This document shows, piece after piece, positions 44,624 to 55,808 of a stretch of 64,000 bases of DNA. The notes beneath the pieces were generated by a model, which was given only the letters and a program-made list of their open reading frames with translations, searched no databases and was not told the DNA's origin. The stretch lies in contig NZ_WWGX01000022.1 in NCBI RefSeq assembly GCF_009862265.1, forward strand, positions 403,982-467,981. The letters are read 5' to 3'. The position numbers were made by a program, and so were the translations under genes. Positions within the stretch are counted from its first letter, which is position 1. Every line of letters starts with the position of its first letter. Source of the stretch: Streptomyces sp. SID8352. GTDB taxonomy: Bacteria; Actinomycetota; Actinomycetes; Streptomycetales; Streptomycetaceae.

Positions 44624-44978
44624 GCAGGGCCTCTCTGTGAGGGGGCGCAACGGACGGCCGGACCGTGCGGCGCGGATTCGTCGAGGCCGTCCCCGTCGCG
44701 GCGCAGGGGAGGTCCCCGCATCCGTGCGCAGCGGTCCCGGGGCCCCGGGTTTTCCCCGCATTGAAGCGTGTCGGCCCTGCCGCGACAACACCCGTGACAG
44801 GGCCCCGCACGCACCTGGCCGAGATGCCCCGCCCGGCCCGCACGACGGGCACGGTGCGCGACCGGCCCGCTCCCCGGCGTCCGCGCCGCGCCCCGCGGCC
44901 CCCGGCCGCGCCCCTCGCGGAGGGCGCCGTCGTTCCGCCCGGCCCGCTCCGCGGACGGTTGTCCACAGGCCGGACGGA
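44624..44978. other. Divergent spacer upstream of uvrC
   Basis: About 355 bp with no gene. Only the uvrC promoter at its right edge was recognised. Confidence 0.5.
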
Positions 44979-45001
44979 CTGTCGGTCCACGCCAGTAGGG
45001 T
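44979..45001 (+). promoter_or_regulatory. Predicted DNA-damage (RecA-NDp/PafBC-type) promoter of uvrC
   Basis: cTGTCGGTc, eight bases, and TAGGGT (44996-45001) match the core TGTCRGT and the -10 box, with the first and ninth bases of the 9-mer off consensus. Seven nucleotides separate the -10 box from the ATG at 45009, so the mRNA should be leaderless. It would also drive rapZ, yvcK and whiA. Confidence 0.65.
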
Positions 45002-45008
45002 GTGACTC

Positions 45009-47210
45009 ATGGCCGACCCCTCCAGCTACCGCCCCAGGCCGGGTGAGATCCCGGACTCCCCGGGGGTGTACAGGTTCCGAGACGAGCGCCGCAGGGTGAT
45101 CTACGTCGGAAAGGCGAAGAGCCTGCGCCAGCGCCTGGCCAACTACTTCCAGGACCTGGCTCACCTCCACCCCCGCACCCGCTCCATGGTCACCACGGCC
45201 GCCTCCGTGGAATGGACGGTCGTGTCCACGGAGGTCGAGGCCCTGCAGCTGGAGTACTCCTGGATCAAGGAGTACGACCCCCGGTTCAACGTCAAGTACC
45301 GCGACGACAAGAGCTACCCCTACCTCGCGGTGACGATGAACGAGGAGTTCCCCCGCGTCCAGGTCATGCGCGGTCACAAGAAGAAGGGCGTGCGCTACTT
45401 CGGGCCGTACGGGCACGCCTGGGCGATCCGCGACACGGTGGACCTGCTGCTCCGTGTCTTCCCGGTGCGCACCTGCTCGGCCGGGGTCTTCCGGAACGCC
45501 GCCCGCACCGGCCGTCCCTGTCTCCTCGGCTACATCGACAAGTGCTCCGCGCCCTGCGTGGACCGCATCACCCCGGAGGACCACCGCGCCCTCGCGGAGG
45601 AGTTCTGCGACTTCATGGCCGGCCGCACCGGCGCCTATCTGCGGCGCCTGGAGAAGCGGATGACCGAGGCCGCCGAGGAGATGGAGTACGAGCGTGCCGC
45701 CCGCCTGCGCGACGACATCGGGGCCCTGAGGAAGGCCATGGAGAAGAGCGCGGTCGTGCTCGCCGACGCGACCGACGCCGATCTGATCGCCGTCGCCGAG
45801 GACGAGCTGGAGGCCGCCGTCCAGATCTTCCACGTGCGCGGCGGGCGGGTGCGCGGCCAGCGCGGCTGGGTCACCGACAAGGTGGAGGAGATCACCACCG
45901 GCGCCCTCGTCGAGCACGCCCTCCAGCAGCTCTACGGCGAGGAGAGCGGGGACGCGGTGCCCAAGGAGGTCCTGGTCCCGGCTCTGCCCGAACCGGCGGA
46001 CCCGGTGCAGGAGTGGCTCACCGGGCGCCGCGGTTCGGGCGTGTCGCTGCGCGTGCCGCAGCGCGGCGACAAGAAGGCGCTCATGGAGACCGTGCAGCGC
46101 AACGCCCAGCAGGCGCTCGTCCTGCACAAGACCAAGCGTGCCTCCGACCTGACCACCCGCTCGCGCGCGCTGGAGGAGATCGCGGACGCCCTCGGTCTGG
46201 ACAGCGCGCCCCTGCGGATCGAGTGCTACGACATCTCGCACCTCCAGGGCGACGACGTGGTCGCGTCCATGGTCGTCTTCGAGGACGGGCTGGCCCGCAA
46301 GAGCGAGTACCGGCGCTTCCAGATCAAGGGCTTCAGCGGACAGGACGACGTCCGGTCCATGCACGAGGTGATCACCCGCCGCTTCCGCCGCTACCTGGCC
46401 GAGAAGGAGCGGACCGGCGAGTGGGTCGACGGGGACGACCTCCCCGAGGGCGCTTCCGGGAGCGACGCCCCTGGAAGCGGTGCTCCCGGGGACACCGCCG
46501 CCGGCACCCCGGCCGGGGAGAGCGGCCCCGGCGGCGACCGCACCGAGGACTCCCGCGCGGACGCGTCCGCCGACACCCCCCTCGACATCTCGCTCACCGA
46601 TGAGGACGGCCGCCCCCGGCGGTTCGCCTACCCGCCGCAGCTGGTCGTCGTCGACGGCGGCCGGCCGCAGGTCGCGGCGGCCCGGCGGGCCCTGGACGAA
46701 CTGGGCATCGACGACATCGCGGTGTGCGGCCTCGCCAAGCGGCTGGAGGAGGTCTGGCTGCCCCACGAGGACGACCCGGTCGTCCTGCCCCGCACCAGCG
46801 AGGGCCTCTACCTGCTCCAGCGGGTCCGTGACGAGGCGCACCGCTTCGCCATCACCTACCAGCGCGGCAAGCGCGCCAAGCGTTTCCGCTCCAGCCCCCT
46901 GGACGACGTGCCCGGCCTGGGCGAGACCCGCAAGCAGGCGCTGATCAAGCACTTCGGTTCGCTGAAGAGGCTCCGGTCGGCGACGATCGACCAGATCTGC
47001 GAGGTGCCCGGCATAGGCCGCAAGACGGCCGAGACCGTCGCCGCGGCCCTCGCCCGGGCCACCCCGGCCACGCCCGCCGTGAACACGGCGACGGGGGAGA
47101 TCATGGAAGACGACGACGGGGTACTCGGAACGACGGGAACGACGACCGAGGCCTCCGGGGAGCCCGTATCCGCGGGCACCCCTGACGAACGACGGGGGCA
47201 GGAACCATGA
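45009..47210 (+). CDS. uvrC: UvrABC excinuclease subunit C
   Basis: A 733-residue dual nuclease that cuts on both sides of the lesion. The GIY-YIG domain (about 16-95) includes [22 protein letters not shown], the UVR motif is near 215-250 ([16 protein letters not shown]), the RNase H-like C-terminal nuclease has [23 protein letters not shown] and [11 protein letters not shown], and the helix-hairpin-helix pair is at the end ([30 protein letters not shown]). A Gly/Ser/Asp-rich linker (about 478-525) splits the nuclease domain. Its stop overlaps the rapZ ATG. Confidence 0.97.
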   Translation: MADPSSYRPRPGEIPDSPGVYRFRDERRRVIYVGKAKSLRQRLANYFQDLAHLHPRTRSMVTTAASVEWTVVSTEVEALQLEYSWIKEYDPRFNVKYRDDKSYPYLAVTMNEEFPRVQVMRGHKKKGVRYFGPYGHAWAIRDTVDLLLRVFPVRTCSAGVFRNAARTGRPCLLGYIDKCSAPCVDRITPEDHRALAEEFCDFMAGRTGAYLRRLEKRMTEAAEEMEYERAARLRDDIGALRKAMEKSAVVLADATDADLIAVAEDELEAAVQIFHVRGGRVRGQRGWVTDKVEEITTGALVEHALQQLYGEESGDAVPKEVLVPALPEPADPVQEWLTGRRGSGVSLRVPQRGDKKALMETVQRNAQQALVLHKTKRASDLTTRSRALEEIADALGLDSAPLRIECYDISHLQGDDVVASMVVFEDGLARKSEYRRFQIKGFSGQDDVRSMHEVITRRFRRYLAEKERTGEWVDGDDLPEGASGSDAPGSGAPGDTAAGTPAGESGPGGDRTEDSRADASADTPLDISLTDEDGRPRRFAYPPQLVVVDGGRPQVAAARRALDELGIDDIAVCGLAKRLEEVWLPHEDDPVVLPRTSEGLYLLQRVRDEAHRFAITYQRGKRAKRFRSSPLDDVPGLGETRKQALIKHFGSLKRLRSATIDQICEVPGIGRKTAETVAAALARATPATPAVNTATGEIMEDDDGVLGTTGTTTEASGEPVSAGTPDERRGQEP

Positions 47211-48349
47211 CGCAGCACGACGCACGATCCGGGGCGGCACGAGAACGGGCCGCCGCACCGGGGCCGGCGGACACCGCCACCGGACCCGCCGGACGGGACG
47301 GACGCACCCCCGGTGCGGCCGGCGGACCGGCGAAGCCCCATCCCGGGGCCGAAGCGGACCGGGCGGCCCCGTCCCACCCCACGACCGCCGGGGAGGCGGA
47401 CCCCCACACGGACCGCCCCGACGAGCACCAGAACGACGGAGCAGAAGTGAGCACGGGCAAGGAAACAGCCGGGACGGCCAACGACGCCGCCATCCCCGAG
47501 CTGGTGATCATCTCCGGAATGTCCGGGGCGGGCCGCTCGACGGCGGCGAAGTGTCTGGAGGACCTCGGCTGGTTCGTCGTCGACAACCTGCCGCCGGCGC
47601 TGATCCCCACCATGGTGGAGCTGGGCGCCCGCTCCCAGGGCAACGTGGCCCGCATCGCCGTCGTCGTCGACGTCCGCGGACGGCGATTCTTCGACAATCT
47701 GCGCGACTCCCTCGCCGACCTCGACTCGCGGGGCGTGACCCGGCGGATCGTCTTCCTGGAGTCCTCCGACGAGGCCCTGGTCCGCCGCTTCGAGTCGGTG
47801 CGCCGCCCGCACCCGCTCCAGGGCGACGGCCGCATCGTGGACGGCATCGCCGCCGAACGCGAGCTGCTGCGCGAGCTGCGCGGTGACGCGGACCTCGTGA
47901 TCGACACCTCCAGCCTCAACGTGCACGAGCTGCGCGCCAAGATGGACGCCCAGTTCGCCGGTGACGAGGAGCCCGAGCTGCGGGCCACCGTCATGTCCTT
48001 CGGCTTCAAGTACGGGCTCCCCGTCGACGCCGACCTCGTGGTGGACATGCGCTTCCTGCCCAACCCGCACTGGGTCCCCGAACTGCGCCCCTTCACCGGC
48101 CTCAACGATGAGGTCTCCGGCTACGTTCTCAGCCAGCCCGGCGCCAAGGAGTTCCTCGACCGCTACACCGAGCTGCTCCAGCTCATCGCCGCGGGCTACC
48201 GTCGTGAGGGCAAGCGCTACGTGACCGTGGCCGTCGGCTGCACCGGCGGCAAACACCGGTCCGTGGCCATGTCGGAGAAGCTCGCCGCACGGCTCGCGGC
48301 CGAAGGCGTGGAGACGGTGGTCGTCCACCGGGACATGGGACGGGAATGA
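47207..48349 (+). CDS. rapZ: RapZ/YvcJ-family nucleotide-binding protein
   Basis: A 380-residue P-loop protein. The family core starts near residue 96 ([25 protein letters not shown]), with [42 protein letters not shown] and the C-terminal [11 protein letters not shown]. The Walker A Lys is replaced by Arg (GMSGAGRS). The first 80-90 residues are unstructured Pro/Ala/Asp-rich sequence. The ATG overlaps the uvrC stop by 4 nt and has CAGGAAC upstream; a GTG at 47447 would give the bare core. In other bacteria RapZ guides RNase E to small RNAs; the actinobacterial role is unclear. Confidence 0.93.
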   Translation: MTQHDARSGAARERAAAPGPADTATGPAGRDGRTPGAAGGPAKPHPGAEADRAAPSHPTTAGEADPHTDRPDEHQNDGAEVSTGKETAGTANDAAIPELVIISGMSGAGRSTAAKCLEDLGWFVVDNLPPALIPTMVELGARSQGNVARIAVVVDVRGRRFFDNLRDSLADLDSRGVTRRIVFLESSDEALVRRFESVRRPHPLQGDGRIVDGIAAERELLRELRGDADLVIDTSSLNVHELRAKMDAQFAGDEEPELRATVMSFGFKYGLPVDADLVVDMRFLPNPHWVPELRPFTGLNDEVSGYVLSQPGAKEFLDRYTELLQLIAAGYRREGKRYVTVAVGCTGGKHRSVAMSEKLAARLAAEGVETVVVHRDMGRE

Positions 48350-49437
48350 CAGGACGTAGTCCGCGGCTGGGCAGGCTGCGCCGGGTGGCTCCGGAAGGGC
48401 GCGGCGGCAGACCCGCCGACGCCCGGGCCGCCCGGCCCGAACAGGCGCGCGGCGCCCGGCCGCGACGCCGGGGCGCCCAGCCCAAGGTCGTCGCGCTCGG
48501 CGGCGGCATGGGCCTGTCCGCCTCGCTCGCCGCGCTGCGCCGGATCACCGGCGACCTCACCGCCGTCGTCACCGTGGCCGACGACGGCGGCTCCAGCGGG
48601 CGGCTGCGCGACGAGCTGGGGGTGCTGCCGCCCGGTGACCTGCGCAAGGCGCTGGCCGCGCTGTGCGGCGACGACGACTGGGGCCAGACCTGGGCCCGGG
48701 TCATCCAGCACCGCTTCCAGTCCAAGGGCGACCTGCACGAACACGCGGTCGGCAACCTGCTGATCGTCGCCCTCTGGGAGCAGCTCGGCGACCACGTCCA
48801 GGCGCTCGACCTGGTCGGCAAGCTCCTCGGGGCGCACGGACGGGTGCTGCCCATGTCCGCCGTCCCGCTGGAGCTCCAGGCCCTGGTCAGGGGCCACGAC
48901 CCGGGCCGTCCGGAGGACGTGGACACCGTGCGGGGCCAGGCCACCGTCGCCCTGACCCCCGGCGACGTGCAGTCGGTGCACCTGGTGCCCGCCGACCCGC
49001 CCGCCGTGCCCGAGGCGGTCGAGGCGGTGCTCGACGCGGACTGGGTGGTGCTCGGGCCCGGCTCCTGGTTCTCCTCGGTCATCCCGCACCTGCTCGTGCC
49101 CGAACTGCTGGACGCGCTCGCGCAGACCAAGGCCCGCCGGGTGCTCTCGTTGAACCTGGCCCCGCAGCCGGGAGAAACCGAGGGCTTCTCCCCGCAGCGT
49201 CATTTGGAGGTTTTGGGACGACACGCCCCTAAACTCGCCCTGGACGTGGTGCTGGCCGACGAGGCCGCCGTGCCCGACCGTGACTCGCTCACCGATGCCG
49301 CGAAACGGTTCGGCGCCGCGGTCGAGCTGGCTCCGGTCGCCCGGACCGACGGGACCCCGAGGCACGACCCGGAGCTGCTGGCCGCCGCGTACGACCGTAT
49401 TTTTCGGATGCATGGAAGGATCGGCCCATGGCGATGA
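48346..49437 (+). CDS. YvcK-family (CofD-like) gluconeogenesis/morphogenesis factor
   Basis: A 363-residue protein with the CofD/YvcK fold: [54 protein letters not shown] and [18 protein letters not shown]. YvcK binds UDP-sugars and steers carbon toward cell-wall precursors in other Gram-positives. A basic 45-residue N-terminal extension precedes the core. It overlaps rapZ by 4 nt and whiA by 10 nt. Near 49195-49240 its codons become unusually A/T-rich, probably to house a whiA promoter. Confidence 0.93.
   Translation: MTGRSPRLGRLRRVAPEGRGGRPADARAARPEQARGARPRRRGAQPKVVALGGGMGLSASLAALRRITGDLTAVVTVADDGGSSGRLRDELGVLPPGDLRKALAALCGDDDWGQTWARVIQHRFQSKGDLHEHAVGNLLIVALWEQLGDHVQALDLVGKLLGAHGRVLPMSAVPLELQALVRGHDPGRPEDVDTVRGQATVALTPGDVQSVHLVPADPPAVPEAVEAVLDADWVVLGPGSWFSSVIPHLLVPELLDALAQTKARRVLSLNLAPQPGETEGFSPQRHLEVLGRHAPKLALDVVLADEAAVPDRDSLTDAAKRFGAAVELAPVARTDGTPRHDPELLAAAYDRIFRMHGRIGPWR
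49204..49235 (+). promoter_or_regulatory. Possible internal whiA promoter with WhiA-type GACAC site
   Basis: Inside yvcK the sequence TTGGAGG...GACAC...TAAACT breaks the local codon pattern. TAAACT (49230-49235) is a fair -10 box, and GACAC (49220-49224) is the core of the WhiA recognition site. In S. coelicolor whiA is known to have a developmentally controlled, self-activated promoter within the preceding gene; this placement fits but was not tested. Confidence 0.45.
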
Positions 49438-50417
49438 CGGCAGCGGTGAAGGACGAGATCTCCCGGCTCCCCGTCACCCGGACCTGCTGCAGAAAGGCGG
49501 AGGTCTCCGCCGTGCTGCGGTTCGCCGGCGGCCTCCACCTGGTGAGCGGGCGCATCGTGATCGAGGCGGAGCTGGACACCGCGATGGCGGCCCGCCGCCT
49601 CAAGCGGGACATCCTGGAGATCTTCGGGCACGCCTCGGAACTGATCGTGATGGCGCCGGGCGGACTGCGCCGGGGCTCGCGCTACGTCGTCCGGGTGGTC
49701 GCGGGCGGTGACCAGCTCGCCCGCCAGACCGGACTGGTCGACGGCCGGGGCCGCCCGATCCGGGGTCTGCCGCCGCAGGTGGTCTCGGGGGCCACCTGCG
49801 ACGCCGAGGCCGCCTGGCGCGGTGCCTTCCTGGCGCACGGTTCGCTGACCGAGCCGGGCCGCTCCTCCTCCCTGGAGGTCACCTGCCCCGGTCCCGAGGC
49901 CGCGCTCGCCCTGGTCGGCGCCGCCCGCAGGCTCTCCATCGCGGCCAAGGCCCGCGAGGTGCGCGGTGTGGACCGGGTCGTGGTCCGCGACGGCGACGCC
50001 ATCGGGGCGCTGCTGACCCGGCTCGGCGCCCATGAGTCGGTGCTCGCCTGGGAGGAGCGGCGGATGCGCCGCGAGGTGCGCGCGACCGCCAACCGCCTCG
50101 CCAACTTCGACGACGCCAACCTGCGCCGCTCGGCCCGCGCGGCCGTCGCCGCGGGGGCCCGGGTGCAGCGGGCCCTGGAGATCCTCGCCGACGACGTGCC
50201 CGAGCATCTCGCGGCGGCCGGGCGGCTGCGCATGGAGCACAAGCAGGCGTCCCTGGAGGAACTGGGCGCCCTCGCGGACCCGCCGCTGACCAAGGACGCC
50301 GTCGCCGGGCGCATCCGGCGGCTGCTGGCGATGGCCGACAAGCGCGCCTCGGACCTCGGTATCCCGGGCACGGAGGCGAACCTCAGCGAGGACATGGCCG
50401 ACAATCTGGTCGGCTGA
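49428..50417 (+). CDS. whiA: Sporulation transcription factor WhiA
   Basis: A 329-residue regulator required, with WhiB, for sporulation septation in Streptomyces. The N-terminal LAGLIDADG homing-endonuclease-like fold covers about 15-220 ([40 protein letters not shown]), without nuclease function. The C-terminal helix-turn-helix is in [31 protein letters not shown]. The ATG at 49428 lies 10 nt inside yvcK. The stop codon is embedded in a long inverted repeat. Confidence 0.98.
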   Translation: MAMTAAVKDEISRLPVTRTCCRKAEVSAVLRFAGGLHLVSGRIVIEAELDTAMAARRLKRDILEIFGHASELIVMAPGGLRRGSRYVVRVVAGGDQLARQTGLVDGRGRPIRGLPPQVVSGATCDAEAAWRGAFLAHGSLTEPGRSSSLEVTCPGPEAALALVGAARRLSIAAKAREVRGVDRVVVRDGDAIGALLTRLGAHESVLAWEERRMRREVRATANRLANFDDANLRRSARAAVAAGARVQRALEILADDVPEHLAAAGRLRMEHKQASLEELGALADPPLTKDAVAGRIRRLLAMADKRASDLGIPGTEANLSEDMADNLVG

Positions 50418-50459
50418 CGGCCGTCAGCGGTCAGCCGGCGGCCGACCAGATTGTCGGCC
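50396..50459 (+). terminator. 19-bp inverted repeat spanning the whiA stop codon
   Basis: GGCCGACAATCTGGTCGGC (50396-50414), the last sense codons of whiA, recurs as its exact reverse complement at 50441-50459. The 26-nt loop contains another perfect palindrome, CTGACGGCCGTCAG (50414-50427), which includes the stop codon. It would form a long hairpin in the mRNA and likely ends the uvrC-whiA operon. Confidence 0.8.
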
Positions 50460-51463
50460 GACCGGCCGGAGCCGCCGCGCCGCTCGGGTGGCCCGGAGCG
50501 TCCGTCGCCGGGCCACCCCCCCCTGTCCGGTCGCCCGCCCGTGCGGGCACCAGCCCGGCCGGTCGGCCGCATACGGGTCCCGGTGGCTCGGGCGGCCGTG
50601 CCGGGGGAGTGCGCGGGTGGCCCGGGGCACTGCCGGACCGGTACGCCGACAACGGTTCCCCGGACGGGGACTCCGCATGATCGCAGGACCGGGTTCCGTC
50701 CCACGGCCGGGAAGCCGCCCGACGCCCGCCCGACCGTCCGCGCGGATCCGCTCGGCCGTCCGAGAGGCGGGCACATGGCCGGAGGCGACATGCCGAACGC
50801 CTCGCCGAAGCCGGAGCACCGTACGGGGAGGCGGGGAGGAGCGGCACCGGGGTCACGTGGAGTGGTCCGTCGCACCGGCGGCTCGGGTGACCACCGGCCC
50901 GACCCTCCGCGTGATCCCGTCCCGCCTCTCCACGTGACCCTGGCCCGACCGTCCGCGCGATCCCGGTCCGCCTCTCCGCGCGATCCCGGTCCGACCGTCC
51001 GCGCGATCCAGCAGGGCCCGTCCGCGCGGCCGCCACGGGGTCACCCAGGGGGAGGCCGTCCCGCCCGGCCGCGGAGCGCCGGCCCTGCCGTTCCCGGAGA
51101 ACCATTCCCGGAGCACTGCCCCCGGAGCGCCGCCCCGCGCCCCGGAGCGCCCCGCGCCCCGGACCACCCCGTGCCCGCCTGCGCCGCCCGCTCAGCCCAA
51201 GGCACCGCCCGACCGCCCGACCGCCCGGAACGGCCCCCTCCGGAGCCGCCGGAGCCCCTCCGTATCCGCAGCGACGGCCCCGGCCGCCCTCCGCCGCCGC
51301 TCGACGAGCATCGCCGTTCGTACCCAACACCCCTCCCCCCGCGTCCAGTTGAGTGACCCGTGCCGCTCCCCGCGTGTCCCTTCCGCGCTCTTGACTCGAT
51401 CATGGGGTGTCATGAGCCTGGCATCTGTTCGCCTGCCGTGGCGGACCCACGCTAGGGGGCTTC
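50460..51463. other. 1-kb spacer between whiA and the M14 peptidase gene
   Basis: No gene is visible; frames crossing it are repetitive. It contains a 23-bp tandem repeat array (50900-51037) and, near the right end, a possible promoter TTGACT (51391-51396), a 17-nt gap and GAGCCT (51414-51419) for the peptidase gene. Confidence 0.6.
50900..51037. repeat. 23-bp imperfect tandem repeat, about six units
   Basis: Successive 23-bp units start at 50900, 50923, 50946, 50969, 50992 and 51015. Odd and even units alternate (CGACCGTCCGCGCGATCC type and CGCCTCTCCGCGCGATCC type), giving a 46-bp higher-order period over the first four. The first two units have diverged most, and the last is partial. Confidence 0.8.
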
Positions 51464-54436
51464 ATGAGACTCAGAGCGAGATCGATCCTCGCTGCCGGCG
51501 CGCTCCTGATCGGCGGAGCGGCCATCGCGCCCGTCGCCCAGGCCCGCCCCGCACAGCCCGCGCCGCCCGCCCACCCCGCGGAGGCCGCCACCCCGGACCC
51601 GGACGGGGTCAAGGTCTTCCGCGCCGAGGTCACCCGCGAGCAGGTGCCCCTGCTGCTCGCCGCCGGACAGGACGGCCGGGAACTCGGCGAGCTGGTCCCC
51701 GGCCGGGGCAGCGCCACCGTCGAGGTGTACCTCACCGACCGGCAGGCGGACACCCTGCGCGAACAGGGGGTCGGCCTCACCGAGCACACCCTGACCGCCC
51801 GCGCCGAGCGGCGCGTGGCCCGGGCCGGAGAGGGCGTCTTCCGCCCGTACAGCGGCAGCGGCGGCCTGAAGGAGGAGATCCTGCGGACCGCGCGGGAGAA
51901 CCCCGGGCTCACCAAGGCCGTCTCCATCGGCCGGACCGTCCGCGGCCAGGAGATCCTGGCGCTCAAGGTGACCGGCGGCGCGAAGAGGTCCCGGGACGGC
52001 TCCAGGCCCGCCGTCCTCTACATGTCCAACCAGCACGCGCGCGAGTGGATCACCCCGGAGATGACCCGGCGGCTGATGCACCACTACCTGGACAACTACC
52101 GCACGGACCGCCGGATCAGGAGGATCGTCGACTCCACCGAGCTGTGGTTCGTGCTGTCGGCCAACCCCGACGGCTACGACTACACCTTCCAGGACCCCGC
52201 CAACCGGCTGTGGCGCAAGAACCTGCGCGACACCAACGGCGACGGCGTCATCGGCACCGGCGACGGCGTCGACCTGAACCGGAACTTCTCCTACAAGTGG
52301 GGCTACGACGACGAGGGTTCCTCACCGAGCCCCAGCAGCCAGACCTACCGCGGCCCCGGCCCCGCCTCCGAGCCCGAGACCCGGGCGATCGACGCCTTCC
52401 AGAAGCGCATCGGGTTCGACTACGGCATCAACTACCACTCCGCCGCCGAGCTCCTGCTCTACGGCGTCGGCTGGCAGGTCGCCACCGGCACGCCCGACGA
52501 CATCGCCTACCGGGCGCTCGCCGGGACACCGGGGAACTCCGCGATCCCCGGCTACCGCCCGCAGGTCTCCTCGGAGTTGTACACCACCAACGGCGAGGCG
52601 GACGGACACGCCGCCAACGTCAACGGCCTGTCGATGTTCACCCCCGAGATGTCGACGTGCCAGACCGCCTCCGCGGTGGACCCCGACGACGCGTGGGACC
52701 CGCGCGACTGCCGCTCCGGCTTCACCTTCCCGGACGACGAGAAGCTGATCCAGGGGGAGTTCGCCAAGAACATCCCCTTCGCGCTCTCCGTCGCCGAGAC
52801 CGCCGCCCACCCGGACCGGCCCGCCTCCTCCGTCGGCCTGGACGCGCCCGACTTCACCCCGGCGCCCTTCACCACCTCCTACGCGCGCGGCGCCGACCAG
52901 GAGGTGTCGGTCGTCGTACGGAAGTCGGTGCGCGACAAGGAGCTGAAGTACCGCGTCAACGGGGGCCGCACGCACGACATGGCGCTCCGGCCGTGGCGCG
53001 GCGGCGAGACCTACGGCGGCGAGGACAACCTCCACTTCGACGAGTACCGGGCCAAGGTCAAGGACGGCGACCGGGGGGACCGGGTGGAGGTCTGGTTCAC
53101 CGGTGAGCGCGCGGACGGCCGCCGCACCGAGAGCACCCACTTCACCTACACCGTCGCCGAACGGCCCCGCGCCGACGCCCTCGTCGTCGCCGAGGAGGGC
53201 ACCCGGGCCACCCGGGCCGGGGACTACCTGGCCGCGCTGCGGGCCAACGGCCGGCGCGCCGCCGTCTGGGACGTCGCCACCCAGGGCGCCCCCGACGCGC
53301 TCGGCGTCCTCAGCCACTTCGGGACCGTCGTCCACTACACCGGCGCCTCGGCGCCCGGCAGCGCCACCCAGCTCGCACTGCGGGCCCACCTCAACGAGGG
53401 CGGCAAGCTGATCGAGGCCGGCGAGCAGGCCGGCGGCAGCGTCGACCTGGGCGGCGGCGCCCTCTCCGACGACTTCAGCCAGTACTACCTGGGCGCCCAC
53501 ACCCGCGGTGCCGCCCCCGGGGCCGCGGGCTTCACCGGCGCCGGAGCGCTCGCCGGAGCCACCGGCGCGCTCGGCGACGCACCCGGCAACCCGCTGGACC
53601 GGCCCGGTTCCTACAGCCTCACCTCCGAGGCCGACGGCAACCCGCGGTTCGCTAGCCGGGGCGCCGGGACCTACACCGGGGCCGTCAACCCCTACGGTCC
53701 CCACGCCGGTGCGTGGATGGCCGCCGCCGTCCACACCGACGACGCCTACAAGCGCCTCACCCGCACCATCGACCTCACCGGCGTCAGTGCCGCCGACCGG
53801 CCCACGCTCCGCACCCAGCTCCTGTGGGACACCGAGCGCGGCTACGACCACGCCCTGGTCGAGGCGCACACCACCGGCGCCGCCGACTGGACCACCCTGC
53901 CCGAAGCCGGCGGTGCCACCTCGGCCGCCGTGCCCGCGGAGTGCGAGGCCGGCTTCTACCTCGCCGACCACCCCTGGCTCTCCCACTACCTGACCCAGTC
54001 CGACACCGGCTGCGGCGCCACCGGCACCAGCGGCGCCTGGAACAGCCTCACCGGCTCCTCCGGCGGCTGGCGCCAGGCGGAGTTCGACCTGAGTGCCTAC
54101 GCCGGACGCTCCGTCGAGGTCTCCCTCGCCTACGTCTCCGACCCCGGCAGCGGCGGCCGGGGCCTGCTCGCCGACGACATCTCCCTCGTCACCGGCGGCA
54201 CTCCGGACGCGGCCGAGGGCTTCGAGTCCTCGCTCGGCGCCTGGCGGGTCACCGGGCCGCCCCCCGGCAGCCCCGCCGCACTGAAGGACTGGTCCCGCAC
54301 CGGCGCCCTCTTCGGCACCCACGCGGCCGTCTCCACCGAGGACACCGTGCTGCTGGGCTTCGGCCTGGAGCACCTCACCGCGCCGGCCGACCGGACCGCT
54401 CTGCTCCGGCGCGCCCTGCGTGCCCTGGACGAGTGA
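51464..54436 (+). CDS. Secreted M14 zinc carboxypeptidase, multidomain
   Basis: A 990-residue exported peptidase. A signal peptide covers about 1-28 (ILAAGALLIGGAAIAPVAQA), a propeptide-like region runs to about 125, and the M14 catalytic domain is at about 128-445 with zinc ligands in NQHAREWITPE and INYHSAAELLLYG and the general-base Glu in SMFTPEMSTC. It removes C-terminal residues from proteins. The last 500 residues hold beta-rich accessory modules, including a ThuA/glutamine-amidotransferase-like stretch (ADALVVAEEGTRATRAGDY) and an immune-inhibitor-like module (WDTERGYDHALVEAHTT). The ATG follows AGGGGGC. Confidence 0.9.
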   Translation: MRLRARSILAAGALLIGGAAIAPVAQARPAQPAPPAHPAEAATPDPDGVKVFRAEVTREQVPLLLAAGQDGRELGELVPGRGSATVEVYLTDRQADTLREQGVGLTEHTLTARAERRVARAGEGVFRPYSGSGGLKEEILRTARENPGLTKAVSIGRTVRGQEILALKVTGGAKRSRDGSRPAVLYMSNQHAREWITPEMTRRLMHHYLDNYRTDRRIRRIVDSTELWFVLSANPDGYDYTFQDPANRLWRKNLRDTNGDGVIGTGDGVDLNRNFSYKWGYDDEGSSPSPSSQTYRGPGPASEPETRAIDAFQKRIGFDYGINYHSAAELLLYGVGWQVATGTPDDIAYRALAGTPGNSAIPGYRPQVSSELYTTNGEADGHAANVNGLSMFTPEMSTCQTASAVDPDDAWDPRDCRSGFTFPDDEKLIQGEFAKNIPFALSVAETAAHPDRPASSVGLDAPDFTPAPFTTSYARGADQEVSVVVRKSVRDKELKYRVNGGRTHDMALRPWRGGETYGGEDNLHFDEYRAKVKDGDRGDRVEVWFTGERADGRRTESTHFTYTVAERPRADALVVAEEGTRATRAGDYLAALRANGRRAAVWDVATQGAPDALGVLSHFGTVVHYTGASAPGSATQLALRAHLNEGGKLIEAGEQAGGSVDLGGGALSDDFSQYYLGAHTRGAAPGAAGFTGAGALAGATGALGDAPGNPLDRPGSYSLTSEADGNPRFASRGAGTYTGAVNPYGPHAGAWMAAAVHTDDAYKRLTRTIDLTGVSAADRPTLRTQLLWDTERGYDHALVEAHTTGAADWTTLPEAGGATSAAVPAECEAGFYLADHPWLSHYLTQSDTGCGATGTSGAWNSLTGSSGGWRQAEFDLSAYAGRSVEVSLAYVSDPGSGGRGLLADDISLVTGGTPDAAEGFESSLGAWRVTGPPPGSPAALKDWSRTGALFGTHAAVSTEDTVLLGFGLEHLTAPADRTALLRRALRALDE

Positions 54437-54468
54437 CATCGCCGTCAACGGGCACTGAGAGGACGTAA

Positions 54469-55665
<1,197 letters not shown>

Positions 55666-55697
55666 TCGCCTTCCCCAGGCATCCGACGCGGTGAGGA

Positions 55698-55743
55698 CAG
55701 GGCCCGGACGGCGTGAGGTTGTTGTCACGCCCTCCGGGCCCTG
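55698..55743 (+). terminator. gap terminator hairpin
   Basis: A 19-bp stem with a single C-C mismatch and an 8-nt loop (GGTTGTTG) begins 33 bp after the gap stop. It lies between gap and pgk, so pgk probably needs its own promoter; TAGGAT at 55770-55775 is a candidate -10 box. Confidence 0.8.
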
Positions 55744-55808
55744 ACTCGCGTCCAGCACGACCAGTCCTCGTAGGATCACGAGCGACACAGAGCCTCTGGA
55801 GCCCCTGC

